Assembly: GCF_023556315.2 (NCBI RefSeq)
Contig: NZ_CP116221.1
Span: forward strand, 2,243,001-2,307,000
Length of the DNA stretch: 64,000 bases
From: Psychroserpens ponticola
Lineage (GTDB): Bacteria > Bacteroidota > Bacteroidia > Flavobacteriales > Flavobacteriaceae
Direction: 5' to 3'
Below are positions 51,877-60,080 of the stretch, piece after piece. Numbering within the stretch: the first letter of the stretch is position 1; each line of letters starts with the position of its first letter. The translations under genes and the position numbers were made by a program. Below the pieces are notes generated by a model, which saw only the letters and a program-made list of their open reading frames with translations, did not search any database and was not told where the DNA came from.

Positions 51877-53187
51877 ATGAAAAAAAGTTATCAAGGTATT
51901 GAACAAAAAAGAACCCAAGGCGACATTTGGTTTAACGATCTTAAACGCAAACGGTCTCAAGGACCTACTTTAAGTACAAATAGATATGAGAATTGCAAGG
52001 AATCTACTAAATCTATTCATGCTGGTCAATACGACGATCCTGTTACTGGAGCACTTGGAACTCCAATTTTTCAATGCTCTACGTTTTACTTAAATGAAGC
52101 GTCTTACGAAGCTATTGAAGAAGGTCGAGGACGTGACGAAATGATTTATACACGTTATGGAAATCCATCACAATGGAGTGTTCAAGAGAAATTATCTGCT
52201 TTAGAAAATGCCGAAAGCTCTATTGTCTTTTCTTCAGGAATGGCAGCAATTTCGACAGCAATTCTGGGCATGTTAGATAAAGGAAGTCACGTGGTTTCAT
52301 CTAGAGATATTTATGGCGGAACTTATAATTTTTTATATGAAGATTTAGATAAATTCGGAATGTCTGTCACCTTCACTTCTCCTACAGACATTAAAGAGAT
52401 TGAAGCTGCTATTCAAGACAATACCAAAATACTATACTTTGAAGCTTTAACAAATCCTCTATTAAAAATCACACCTATTGAAGCGATTGTCGCTTTAGGA
52501 AAAAAGTACAATTTAAGAGTCATTATAGACAACACATTCTTAACACCTTATAATGTAAAACCTTTAGATTTAGGTGTCGATTTAGTTGTAAATTCTGCTA
52601 CTAAGTATTTAAATGGTCATTCAGACTTAATTGGAGGAACCGTTTCAGGATCTAGAAAACTAGTAGATCGTTTGTGGCCACAACTACTAAAAAACGGAGG
52701 TTCAATGGATCCTCACGCTTGTTTTTTATTAGAACGAAGCTTAAAAACATTCGCTTTACGTATGCGAACTCACAATTCTAATGCGATGACATTAGCAACG
52801 TATTTAGAAAACCATACAAACATCAAAAAGGTATACTATCCAGGTTTAGCATCTTATGATCAATATGAATTAGCAAAACTTCAATTAAAAGGAAAAAACT
52901 CAGGAATGATTAGTTTTGAAATTGAAGGTGGTGACAACAATGCTCATGCACTTTTAAAACTTTTAAAATTACCTAAAGAAGCCACAAGCCTTGGTGGTGT
53001 TGAAAGTTTGATCTCGCTGCCATACAACACATCGCAAGCATCACTAACTAAAGAACAACAAAAAGCAATTGGTATTAACGACGGACTTGTACGTCTTTCG
53101 GTTGGTGTTGAAGATATTGAAGATTTAATATCAGATTTTGAACACGCATTACATTCCATATTTAAAAAACAACCTAATTATGCTTAA
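51877..53187 (+). CDS. trans-sulfuration family PLP enzyme (cystathionine or methionine gamma-lyase type)
   Basis: A 436-residue enzyme of the Cys/Met metabolism PLP family. The PLP lysine is in NSATKYLNGHSDLIGG (near 246), with YTRYGNPS, VFSSGMAAISTAIL and the C-terminal LIEHP-like region SLGGVESLISLP. An N-terminal extension of about 40 basic residues precedes the usual start. In methionine gamma-lyases a Cys lies in the LYGCT stretch; here it reads IYGGT, so a cystathionine gamma-lyase or synthase activity is at least as likely. Control by the divergent Lrp regulator fits an amino-acid catabolic enzyme. The stop overlaps the OsmC gene by 8 nt. Confidence 0.88.
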   Translation: MKKSYQGIEQKRTQGDIWFNDLKRKRSQGPTLSTNRYENCKESTKSIHAGQYDDPVTGALGTPIFQCSTFYLNEASYEAIEEGRGRDEMIYTRYGNPSQWSVQEKLSALENAESSIVFSSGMAAISTAILGMLDKGSHVVSSRDIYGGTYNFLYEDLDKFGMSVTFTSPTDIKEIEAAIQDNTKILYFEALTNPLLKITPIEAIVALGKKYNLRVIIDNTFLTPYNVKPLDLGVDLVVNSATKYLNGHSDLIGGTVSGSRKLVDRLWPQLLKNGGSMDPHACFLLERSLKTFALRMRTHNSNAMTLATYLENHTNIKKVYYPGLASYDQYELAKLQLKGKNSGMISFEIEGGDNNAHALLKLLKLPKEATSLGGVESLISLPYNTSQASLTKEQQKAIGINDGLVRLSVGVEDIEDLISDFEHALHSIFKKQPNYA

Positions 53188-53716
53188 TAATATAAATATT
53201 GCAGGTCTAAGCGAATATGCAAACGAAGTCAAAGAAAATACTATTCAAGGGAAAGCTTCATATGGTGTAAAACTCAATTGGGAAAGCGGAACAAAAACTA
53301 CAGTATCTACAAAAAACATGATACTTGGTGAGCACAAATTGATTCGCGATTTTCAATTTACTATTGATGAGCCAAATCAATTACTTGGTATAAACTGTGC
53401 TCCAAATCCTGCTGAATACATGCTAGGTGGAATGGCTGGCTGCATGGCTGTGACATTTATGGCAGGTGCAACTGCAATGAATATTGAAATTAATCAATTG
53501 CAACTTGACATTGATGGACAATTAGATTTGCAAGCTTTTTTAGGGCTAAATCCAGATGTGAATCCTGGTTTTCCTGAATTAAAATTCATTTTTCATGTGA
53601 ATGGAAATGGAACACTAGAACAATATCAAAAACTCATGGAACGAGTCACAATGCATTCTCCTAACTATAATACAATAAAAAATGAAGTAAAATTAATTGG
53701 TGAGTTAAAAAGTTAA
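53180..53716 (+). CDS. OsmC family protein
   Basis: A small thiol-dependent peroxidase-like protein (178 residues from the ATG at 53180). A longer frame from 53138 begins inside the preceding gene and adds no conserved sequence, so I reject it; the ATG at 53180 gives the usual 8-nt overlap. The OsmC pattern has two Cys: GINCAPNPAEYMLGGMAGCM (Cys near 56 and 71). These reduce organic hydroperoxides, or in some members bind small thiols. Being with a sulfur-type PLP enzyme and an FMO points to detoxifying reactive sulfur or peroxide products. Confidence 0.85.
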   Translation: MLNNINIAGLSEYANEVKENTIQGKASYGVKLNWESGTKTTVSTKNMILGEHKLIRDFQFTIDEPNQLLGINCAPNPAEYMLGGMAGCMAVTFMAGATAMNIEINQLQLDIDGQLDLQAFLGLNPDVNPGFPELKFIFHVNGNGTLEQYQKLMERVTMHSPNYNTIKNEVKLIGELKS

Positions 53717-54732
53717 TGTCCTTTAATTCTATTCCAGAAATAATTTAAATTTTCACTAGAAGGTGGCTTTCCATCAAAAGGAAGCGCATTCCATCGCTCT
53801 CCTTCTTTCTTAATAGTAAAACTAAATACAGCATTATTTGGATTTTTTTCATCAAACGAAGGGTAACGTAAATCGTTATAACGTAAAGTATCACCTTCAT
53901 TTTTGATTAAATTATAATACCCATTACTAAACCACGCTAAGGTTTTTATATCACCATTAGAATTTGGTGCTAAATCGTGATTCTTAGGCAATTCATTCCA
54001 AAGTTCTACTCTATTTGAGGCATCAAATAATGAATAAAATCCGACTTGATAACTGCTATCTGTTTCAGCAACTCCATACCATAACACATTATTTAAAATG
54101 GATGGCTGAGTCTGAAACCTGTTGTAATTAATTCCAGCTTCTACTAAAGATGCTTTATAAACTGAATTGATATATACTTTATTCACTAAGGTAAAAGCCA
54201 TATAAACAGAACTGATTCCAACACCAAGTTTTAACCATAAATGACGTCTTGTCGTTTTTCTATTGAAAAACATTAGCACAATCATACATATTAAAAACGG
54301 AATCGTGTACAAAGGATCTACTACTGAAATGTTATTGATAGCAACACGATAATTTGAAAAAGGTGCAAATAATTGTGTGCCATAAGGTGTAAAACAATCT
54401 AAAATAGGATGCGTAAACAAACACCAAAAAAATAGCCACATCCAATTTTTTTGAGTTGTTGAATCTTTCCGTTTTCCTGAATTGTATAATTTAAAAATGA
54501 GCCATCCGAATACAAACGCTGCAATAACTGAAAACAAAATAGAATGCATAAAACCTCTATGAAAGGCCATAATATCTATTTCGTTATTGAAAATCCATCG
54601 TCCAACTAAAACATCTAAATCGGGAATTGTACCACCAATTGCTCCAAAAAGCAAGGCTTTATTTCCGATTTTCTTTCCTAGAACAGCTTCTCCACAAGCA
54701 GCTCCTAAAACAATTTGAGTTAATGAATCCAT
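53713..54732 (-). CDS. YdjM-like membrane-bound metal-dependent hydrolase
   Basis: A 339-residue membrane protein of the YdjM / LexA-regulated hydrolase family. The N-terminal motif DSLTQIVLGAACGEAVLG and IGGTIPDLDVLVG carries the metal-binding Asp pattern, and IMAFHRGFMHSILF the His pair. Then LFTHPILDCFTPYGTQLF (about 115-132) is another conserved metal motif. About four TM helices are followed by a periplasmic C-terminal domain. Its stop overlaps the OsmC gene by 4 nt in a convergent arrangement. Natural substrate unknown. Confidence 0.85.
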   Translation of the reverse strand: MDSLTQIVLGAACGEAVLGKKIGNKALLFGAIGGTIPDLDVLVGRWIFNNEIDIMAFHRGFMHSILFSVIAAFVFGWLIFKLYNSGKRKDSTTQKNWMWLFFWCLFTHPILDCFTPYGTQLFAPFSNYRVAINNISVVDPLYTIPFLICMIVLMFFNRKTTRRHLWLKLGVGISSVYMAFTLVNKVYINSVYKASLVEAGINYNRFQTQPSILNNVLWYGVAETDSSYQVGFYSLFDASNRVELWNELPKNHDLAPNSNGDIKTLAWFSNGYYNLIKNEGDTLRYNDLRYPSFDEKNPNNAVFSFTIKKEGERWNALPFDGKPPSSENLNYFWNRIKGH

Positions 54733-54753
54733 AGAATAATCAACAATAAGCTA

Positions 54754-54782
54754 CAAAAGTACACAACTAAATCGATTTGCAA
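54754..54782 (-). promoter_or_regulatory. promoter of the YdjM-like gene (TTG-N18-TACTTTTG)
   Basis: Minus strand: TTG at 54782-54780 and TACTTTTG at 54761-54754, spacing 18 nt. The ATG at 54732 follows about 21 nt later. Confidence 0.65.
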
Positions 54783-54826
54783 TTCGTATCACAAAATCGT
54801 AACATTACAAAACTAAAACCATACAA

Positions 54827-56296
54827 ATGCAAGAGGACGATAACATTTCCGAATTCAAAGCTGATAAACAAAACATTGTTAAAAACAAAGAGCTCAATAT
54901 TTTTGAAGCACTTATTCCTGTTGTAATTTTAATGAGCTTATTAGCTTATAATATCTTTTTTGTTGAAGATCAAGAATGGTTAGGAGGCTACACAAATCAG
55001 CTTATTTTATTGATTGGCGGTTTTGTTGCAATGATTGGTGGTTTTTTGAATAAAGTTTCACTATCGCTCATGATTAAAGAAGTTTGGGAAAACCTTAAAA
55101 GTGTTTTTGTCCCAATCATGATTTTATTTTTAGTTGGTGCATTAGCAGGAACCTGGTTGGTAAGTGGTGTAATTCCTGCGATGGTCTATTATGGTTTACA
55201 AGTATTAAGTCCTGAAATATTTTTACCAGCTTCTGTAGTAATTGCAGCAGTGATTTCAATAGCAACTGGTAGTTCTTGGACGACTTCAGCAACTGTTGGC
55301 ATAGCTTTAGTTGGCATAGGAACCGCTTTAGGTATAAATCCTGGTATGATTGCAGGCGCTGTAATTTCGGGTGCCTATTTTGGAGATAAAATGTCGCCTT
55401 TAAGTGATACAACTAACCTTGCTCCTGCAATGGCTGGAACAGATTTGTTTACACATATTAGATATATGACAATAACAACAATTCCAACAATAGTGATTAC
55501 GCTAATTGTATTTGCTATTATAAGTATGAATATCAATACTACTGGAAGTGCAGATATTAGTAGCTTATTAAGCTCAATCGACAATACGTTTAATATTTCG
55601 CCTTGGTTATTTTTAGTGCCTGGAGTTGTTATTGCTTTGATTCTTTTAAAGACAAAACCATTAATTGCGCTTGGAACTGGTGTCATTTTAGCAGGATTTT
55701 TTGCTTTTATTTTTCAGCCTGAGGTTTTAAGCAATCTTTCTGAATCAAAATTTGGAGCTGTAATTAATTCTGCATTAACAGATACTAGCATTGAAACTGA
55801 TAATGAAAAACTTAATGATTTATTTTCTTCTGGAGGATTGAAAGGTATGCTTTGGACCATATATCTCATACTTTGTGCTATGGTTTTTGGAGGTATTATG
55901 GATGCTATAGGAGCGCTTTCAAGAATTACACAAGTTTTATTATCAGTTGCGACTACAATTTTCGGATTATTTGCCAGTACAGTTATTAGTTGTTTAGGAT
56001 TAAATGCAATTGCATCTGATCAATATTTAGCAATAGTAATTCCTGGAAAGATGTTCAAGAAAGCTTATGATGATAAAGGATTAGCTCCTGAAAATTTAAG
56101 TAGAACATTAGAAGACGCTGGAACAGTGACTTCGGTTTTAATTCCGTGGAATACCTGTGGAGCTTATCAATCTGGTGTTTTAGGTGTTGGTGTTGGTGAA
56201 TATTTTGCGTACGCGATATTTAACTGGCTAAGTCCATTTACTACATTATTATTTGCTGCCTTTAGGATTAAAATTAAAATGCTAAAATCGAAATAG
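54827..56296 (+). CDS. nhaC: Na+/H+ antiporter NhaC
   Basis: A 489-residue sodium/proton antiporter with about 11-12 TM helices, exchanging cytoplasmic Na+ for H+ in a marine-type cell. Recognisable parts are VIAAVISIATGSSWTTSATV, GIALVGIGTALGINPGMIAG, GAYFGDKMSPLSDTTNLAPA and, near the end, GTVTSVLIPWNTCGAYQSGV. The GxYFGDKxSPLSDT block is the NhaC signature with the transport-site Asp residues. Divergent from the YdjM-like gene; no operon partner. Confidence 0.93.
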   Translation: MQEDDNISEFKADKQNIVKNKELNIFEALIPVVILMSLLAYNIFFVEDQEWLGGYTNQLILLIGGFVAMIGGFLNKVSLSLMIKEVWENLKSVFVPIMILFLVGALAGTWLVSGVIPAMVYYGLQVLSPEIFLPASVVIAAVISIATGSSWTTSATVGIALVGIGTALGINPGMIAGAVISGAYFGDKMSPLSDTTNLAPAMAGTDLFTHIRYMTITTIPTIVITLIVFAIISMNINTTGSADISSLLSSIDNTFNISPWLFLVPGVVIALILLKTKPLIALGTGVILAGFFAFIFQPEVLSNLSESKFGAVINSALTDTSIETDNEKLNDLFSSGGLKGMLWTIYLILCAMVFGGIMDAIGALSRITQVLLSVATTIFGLFASTVISCLGLNAIASDQYLAIVIPGKMFKKAYDDKGLAPENLSRTLEDAGTVTSVLIPWNTCGAYQSGVLGVGVGEYFAYAIFNWLSPFTTLLFAAFRIKIKMLKSK

Positions 56297-56391
56297 ATGT
56301 TTTCTATTGAATTTTCACTTTACTATAATCAAAATCAATACTTTTATTGAGATTTAAAATTTGTTTCCCTTAAAAATATAGTAATGTAATG

Positions 56392-56399
56392 TATCTTTG
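56392..56399 (+). promoter_or_regulatory. -7 box of the peroxiredoxin gene
   Basis: TATCTTTG, exact TAnnTTTG match, 37 nt before the ATG of the peroxiredoxin gene. The nearest TTTG upstream (56360-56363) is 28 nt away, longer than usual. Confidence 0.5.
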
Positions 56400-56436
56400 T
56401 AGTAGAAAATAATAATCAATTTAAAACTATAAAAAC

Positions 56437-57075
56437 ATGGCATTAGTAGGAAAACAATTCCCTAACCTTAACGTTGACGCAATGAACGATATGGGAGACA
56501 CTTTCAAAGTAAACGTTCTTGAAGAAGCAAAAAACAATAATAAAAAAGTAGTTCTTTTTTGGTATCCAAAAGATTTCACTTTTGTTTGTCCAACTGAACT
56601 TCACGCATTTCAAGCTGCAGTTGGTGAATTCGAAAAAAGAAACACAATTGTAATTGGTGCATCTTGTGATACTCCAGAAGTACACTTTGCATGGTTAAGT
56701 ACTTCCAAAGACAATGGAGGAATTGAAGGTGTTACCTACCCTATTCTTGCAGATAGTAATAGAAACTTATCTAGTATCTTAGGTATTTTAGATATCCAAA
56801 ACGAAGTTTACGACGAAGCAACTGGAACGGTTCAAGTTGAAGGCGATAATGTAACATACAGAGCGACTTACATCATTGATGAAGAAGGAACCGTTCAGCA
56901 CGAAAGCATAAACAATATGCCTTTAGGTAGAAATGTAAATGAGTATTTAAGATTAATTGATGCTTTAACTCACGTACAAGAAAAAGGTGAAGTTTGCCCA
57001 GCAAATTGGGAAGAAGGAAAAGATGCAATGGCACCAAATGCTAAAGGTACTGCTGAATATTTAGCATCTCACTAA
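56437..57075 (+). CDS. 2-Cys peroxiredoxin (AhpC/Prx1 type)
   Basis: Reduces hydrogen peroxide and organic peroxides. The 212 residues have the peroxidatic Cys51 in DFTFVCPTELHAFQ and the resolving Cys187 in GEVCPANWEEGKDAM, the typical 2-Cys arrangement. An AhpF gene is absent; instead a thioredoxin gene follows 80 nt later, so it is probably reduced by that thioredoxin. Its own promoter box is at 56392-56399. A strong hairpin (57088-57121) lies between it and the thioredoxin gene. Confidence 0.95.
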   Translation: MALVGKQFPNLNVDAMNDMGDTFKVNVLEEAKNNNKKVVLFWYPKDFTFVCPTELHAFQAAVGEFEKRNTIVIGASCDTPEVHFAWLSTSKDNGGIEGVTYPILADSNRNLSSILGILDIQNEVYDEATGTVQVEGDNVTYRATYIIDEEGTVQHESINNMPLGRNVNEYLRLIDALTHVQEKGEVCPANWEEGKDAMAPNAKGTAEYLASH

Positions 57076-57087
57076 CAAATTTAAGAT

Positions 57088-57121
57088 GATACAATCTGTA
57101 TATTGATTAACAGGTTGTATC
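57088..57121. other. strong hairpin between the peroxiredoxin and thioredoxin genes
   Basis: GATACAATCTGT and ACAGGTTGTATC form a 12-bp stem with one G-T pair around a 10-nt loop. It is not followed by a T-run, so it may slow or stabilise rather than end the transcript. Confidence 0.5.
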
Positions 57122-57155
57122 ACTTAGCAAATGCTTACTTTTAAAACTTTCTGTT

Positions 57156-57464
57156 ATGATTCAAGAATTAGAACAAGACAATTTACAAGACATAATTAAT
57201 AGTAATGATACTGTTATTGTGCAATATTCTGCAACATGGTGTGGTAACTGTAGAATAATGAAACCAAAATTCAAGAAATTAGCTTCTGAAAACGAAGGTA
57301 TAACTTTTGTGATTGCAGATGCTGAAAAATTTCCTGAATCTAGAAAATTAGCAACTGTAGATAATTTACCAACGTTTGCTACTTTTAAAGCTGGTGCGTT
57401 TAAAAATCAGGTTCAGACGAATAAATTTGATGTACTTAAAGAACTTGTTGAAGAAGTCGTATAA
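57156..57464 (+). CDS. thioredoxin-family protein
   Basis: A 102-residue thioredoxin fold with the active site WCGNC (Cys29 and Cys32) in ATWCGNCRIMKPKF, and the cis-Pro loop VDNLPTFATFK. The CGNC variation is unusual against CGPC. It lacks a signal peptide, so it is cytoplasmic. Its place after the 2-Cys peroxiredoxin and before the 85-residue DUF6952 gene (20 nt) suggests that it reduces that peroxiredoxin. Confidence 0.9.
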   Translation: MIQELEQDNLQDIINSNDTVIVQYSATWCGNCRIMKPKFKKLASENEGITFVIADAEKFPESRKLATVDNLPTFATFKAGAFKNQVQTNKFDVLKELVEEVV

Positions 57465-57484
57465 TAACACAAAACTTAGTATCA

Positions 57485-57742
57485 ATGAAACTACCTGTAA
57501 TTAAACAATTGACACAATTCATTGAAGATAACGATGAAGATTTTGTTCTAGAGACGATTGAAACTCTAGAAAATCTTACTGAAGTTTCGTCATTAAAAGA
57601 TGAAGAACTCGATGTTATTGGAGAACTCATTTCTAATATGTATGGAGCTATAGAAGTTAACAAGATGATAAAAGATGGTACTCCAAAAAAAGAAGCATTA
57701 AATAACTTTATGCAACGTGTTTTGGGTTCTATAGACAAATAA
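57485..57742 (+). CDS. DUF6952-like small acidic protein
   Basis: An 85-residue, acidic, helical protein (MKLPVIKQLTQFIEDNDEDF and KKEALNNFMQRVLGS visible). It belongs, as far as I recall, to the small DUF6952 family that follows the thioredoxin in flavobacterial peroxiredoxin operons. No catalytic residues or Cys are visible. It may act as a small partner of the thioredoxin or peroxiredoxin. Ends at a T-rich hairpin. Confidence 0.7.
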   Translation: MKLPVIKQLTQFIEDNDEDFVLETIETLENLTEVSSLKDEELDVIGELISNMYGAIEVNKMIKDGTPKKEALNNFMQRVLGSIDK

Positions 57743-57763
57743 CCGATTCATATTTTAACATTT

Positions 57764-57793
57764 AAAAAGCGTTCTAAATTAGAGCGCTTTTTT
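57764..57793 (+). terminator. terminator of the peroxiredoxin-thioredoxin operon
   Basis: Stem AAAAAGCGTTCT / AGAGCGCTTTTTT, 22 nt after the DUF6952 stop, ending in a run of Ts. Confidence 0.75.
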
Positions 57794-57871
57794 AGTTAAA
57801 GACATCACAATACATAGTGTAACATTCTCAACTTTTTTGTACCTTATAGGTAGAATTTAAAACCTATAATT

Positions 57872-58114
57872 ATGAACACTTCAGAATACACAAAAGTTTA
57901 TTACGGCAATTTTATTTTAGTTACTCGTGTAAAAGATGAATTAGAACATTTAGGTATTGTTCCTATTGTAAAAGACGAAGGTGAATCGCAACGCTTAGCA
58001 GGATACGCATCTATGAATCAAGGATTTCAAGAAGTCTTTGTACATAATGATGAATTAAAGCAAGCACTTGAAATTGTAAATCGAGTAAAATCTGAGATGG
58101 AAGCGACTTCTTAA
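57872..58114 (+). CDS. DUF2007 family putative signal-transducing protein
   Basis: An 80-residue soluble protein: NTSEYTKVYYGNFILVTRVK, cut here as YTKVYYGNFILVTRV, LEHLGIVPIVKDE, and FQEVFVHNDELKQALEIVN. This is the DUF2007 fold (PII-like alpha/beta small domain), of unknown function. It is monocistronic between a terminator and a perfect bidirectional hairpin. Confidence 0.75.
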   Translation: MNTSEYTKVYYGNFILVTRVKDELEHLGIVPIVKDEGESQRLAGYASMNQGFQEVFVHNDELKQALEIVNRVKSEMEATS

Positions 58115-58124
58115 TTAACATAAA

Positions 58125-58155
58125 AAATGTTGGTGTAAATTTTACACCAACATTT
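58125..58155. terminator. bidirectional terminator, perfect 15-bp hairpin
   Basis: Perfect palindrome AAATGTTGGTGTAAA-T-TTTACACCAACATTT between the convergent DUF2007 and ABC-F genes. It could end transcription from both sides. Confidence 0.7.
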
Positions 58156-58179
58156 ATAATCTTTATTAATTAGGACTTT

Positions 58180-59805
58180 TTATACTGTAACTGCGTACAT
58201 TTTATTACGCAACTCCTTTATTTTTTTATCGCTCATATAATCATCAAATGTCATATAACGATCTATAATTCCGCTTGGAGTTAATTCAATAACTCTATTT
58301 GCTACAGTTTGTGAAAACTCATGATCGTGTGACGTAAACATCACAGTGCCTTTAAAGTTTTTAAGCGAATTATTAAACGCTGTAATGCTTTCTAAGTCCA
58401 AATGGTTTGTTGGCTCATCAAGCATTAAAACATTTGCTCTAACCATCATCATGCGACTTAACATACAACGTACTTTTTCTCCTCCTGAAAGCACATTAGA
58501 TGTTTTTAACGCTTCTTCTCCACTAAAAATCATTTTCCCTAAGAATCCACGAATATGAACCTCTTCACGTTCTTCTTCAGTAGTTGCCCACTGACGTAAC
58601 CAATCTACAAGGGTTAAATTATTATCAAAAAATGCACTATTATCTAATGGCAAATACGATTGAGTTGTCGTAATTCCCCAAGCATATTTTCCAGCTTCAG
58701 CAACTTCATTGCCATTAATAATTTGATAAAAAGCAGTTGTTGCTCTAGAATCTTTAGAAAATACGACAACCTTATCTCCTTTATTAAGGTTAATGTCTAT
58801 GTTTTTAAATAATGTTTCACCTTCAATAGAAGCCGCTAAGCCTTCTATATTTAAAATTTGATCACCAGCTTCGCGATCACGTTCAAAAATTATAGCTGGA
58901 TAACGACGGCTAGAGCGTCTAATTTCAGATATATTTAATTTATCTATCATTTTCTTTCTACTCGTTGCTTGTTTTGATTTTGCAACATTGGCAGAGAAAC
59001 GTCTAATAAATTCTTCTAATTCTTTTTTCTTGTCTTCAGCTTTTTTATTTTGTTGTGCATGCTGTCTTGCTGCTAATTGTGACGATTCATACCAAAAGGT
59101 ATAATTCCCAGAAAAATGGTTGATTTTACTAAAATCAATATCAGAAATATGTGTACAAACTGAATCTAAAAAGTGTCTATCATGAGATACAACTATCACA
59201 CAATTATCGTAATTAGCTAAGAAATTTTCTAGCCAAGAAATTGTTTCATAATCTAAATCATTGGTAGGCTCATCCATAATTAGTAAATCAGGATTTCCAA
59301 AAAGAGCTTGAGCCAAGAGAACACGTACTTTTTGCTTACCATCCAAATCTTTCATTAAAGTATAATGGTATTCTTCTTTGATTCCTAGATTTGAAAGCAT
59401 TGCTGCTGCATCACTATCTGCATTCCAACCATTCATTTCTTCAAATTGCACTTGAAGCTCTCCTATTTTATCAGCATTTTCATCAGTATAATCTGCATAT
59501 AAAGCATCAATTTCAGATTTAAGCTTAAACAAAGGCTTATTACCCATTATGATCGTTTCTAAAACTGTATGTTCATCATATAAATTATGATTTTGTTCTA
59601 AAACAGACATACGTTTGCCAGGTTCTAAATGAACATGTCCTGAAGTTGGATCTTGTTTTCCTGCAATAATCTTCAAAAAAGTAGATTTACCTGCACCATT
59701 GGCTCCAATGATTCCGTAGCAATTTCCATTATTAAAAGTTGTATTCACTTCGTCAAATAAAATGCGTTTACCAAATTGTACTGAAAGGTTAGAAACTGTT
59801 AACAT
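58180..59805 (-). CDS. ABC-F ATPase with one canonical and one degenerate ATP site
   Basis: A 541-residue ABC-F protein (translation factor type, YbiT-like), two ATPase domains joined by a helical linker of about 80 residues (240-320). Domain 1 has Walker A GANGAGKST (34-42) and Walker B LLIMDEPTNDLD (174-185), but its signature reads LDGKQ (154-158) instead of LSGGQ. Domain 2 has signature LSGGE (439-443) and Walker B VLMLDEPTNHLD (459-470), but no recognisable Walker A (SKDSRATTAF at 350-359). The Walker A of domain 1 pairs with the intact signature of domain 2, so one composite site is normal and the other degenerate. Confidence 0.9.
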   Translation of the reverse strand: MLTVSNLSVQFGKRILFDEVNTTFNNGNCYGIIGANGAGKSTFLKIIAGKQDPTSGHVHLEPGKRMSVLEQNHNLYDEHTVLETIIMGNKPLFKLKSEIDALYADYTDENADKIGELQVQFEEMNGWNADSDAAAMLSNLGIKEEYHYTLMKDLDGKQKVRVLLAQALFGNPDLLIMDEPTNDLDYETISWLENFLANYDNCVIVVSHDRHFLDSVCTHISDIDFSKINHFSGNYTFWYESSQLAARQHAQQNKKAEDKKKELEEFIRRFSANVAKSKQATSRKKMIDKLNISEIRRSSRRYPAIIFERDREAGDQILNIEGLAASIEGETLFKNIDINLNKGDKVVVFSKDSRATTAFYQIINGNEVAEAGKYAWGITTTQSYLPLDNSAFFDNNLTLVDWLRQWATTEEEREEVHIRGFLGKMIFSGEEALKTSNVLSGGEKVRCMLSRMMMVRANVLMLDEPTNHLDLESITAFNNSLKNFKGTVMFTSHDHEFSQTVANRVIELTPSGIIDRYMTFDDYMSDKKIKELRNKMYAVTV

Positions 59806-59914
59806 AAAATGTATTTTAATTTTTACTCAGATAATGATAACTTAATAAATAAGACTTCGTGTACTTACAAATTAATAAATTTTACTCCTTGACATAAAAA
59901 TCTTGTAAGTTTTG

Positions 59915-59922
59915 CAAAAGTA
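59915..59922 (-). promoter_or_regulatory. -7 box upstream of the ABC-F gene
   Basis: Minus strand TACTTTTG, exact TAnnTTTG match, about 110 nt before the ATG. The leader would be long; no -33 element was found. Confidence 0.4.
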
Positions 59923-60041
59923 GAGAAATCTATCCATTGTAAGAAGTAACTAGCACTAATTATTTTTCAACTAAATGGTTTGAAACATTGCATATAGCAA
60001 GATTTAACAGCGTATTAACAAGAGTTATTATTTGCAAGCTC

Positions 60042-60049
60042 TATTTTTG
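60042..60049 (+). promoter_or_regulatory. -7 box upstream of the TlpA-like lipoprotein gene
   Basis: TATTTTTG, exact match, 31 nt before the ATG at 60081. A second possible arrangement (TTTTG-N18-TATATTTA, overlapping the ATG) is less likely. Confidence 0.4.
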
Positions 60050-60080
60050 TTTTTGATATTGAACGACCTACAATATATTT

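Noticed and set aside
53138-53180. A longer start for the OsmC gene
   Set aside because: It would lie inside the preceding PLP-enzyme gene and adds no conserved sequence; the ATG at 53180 gives the usual 8-nt overlap.
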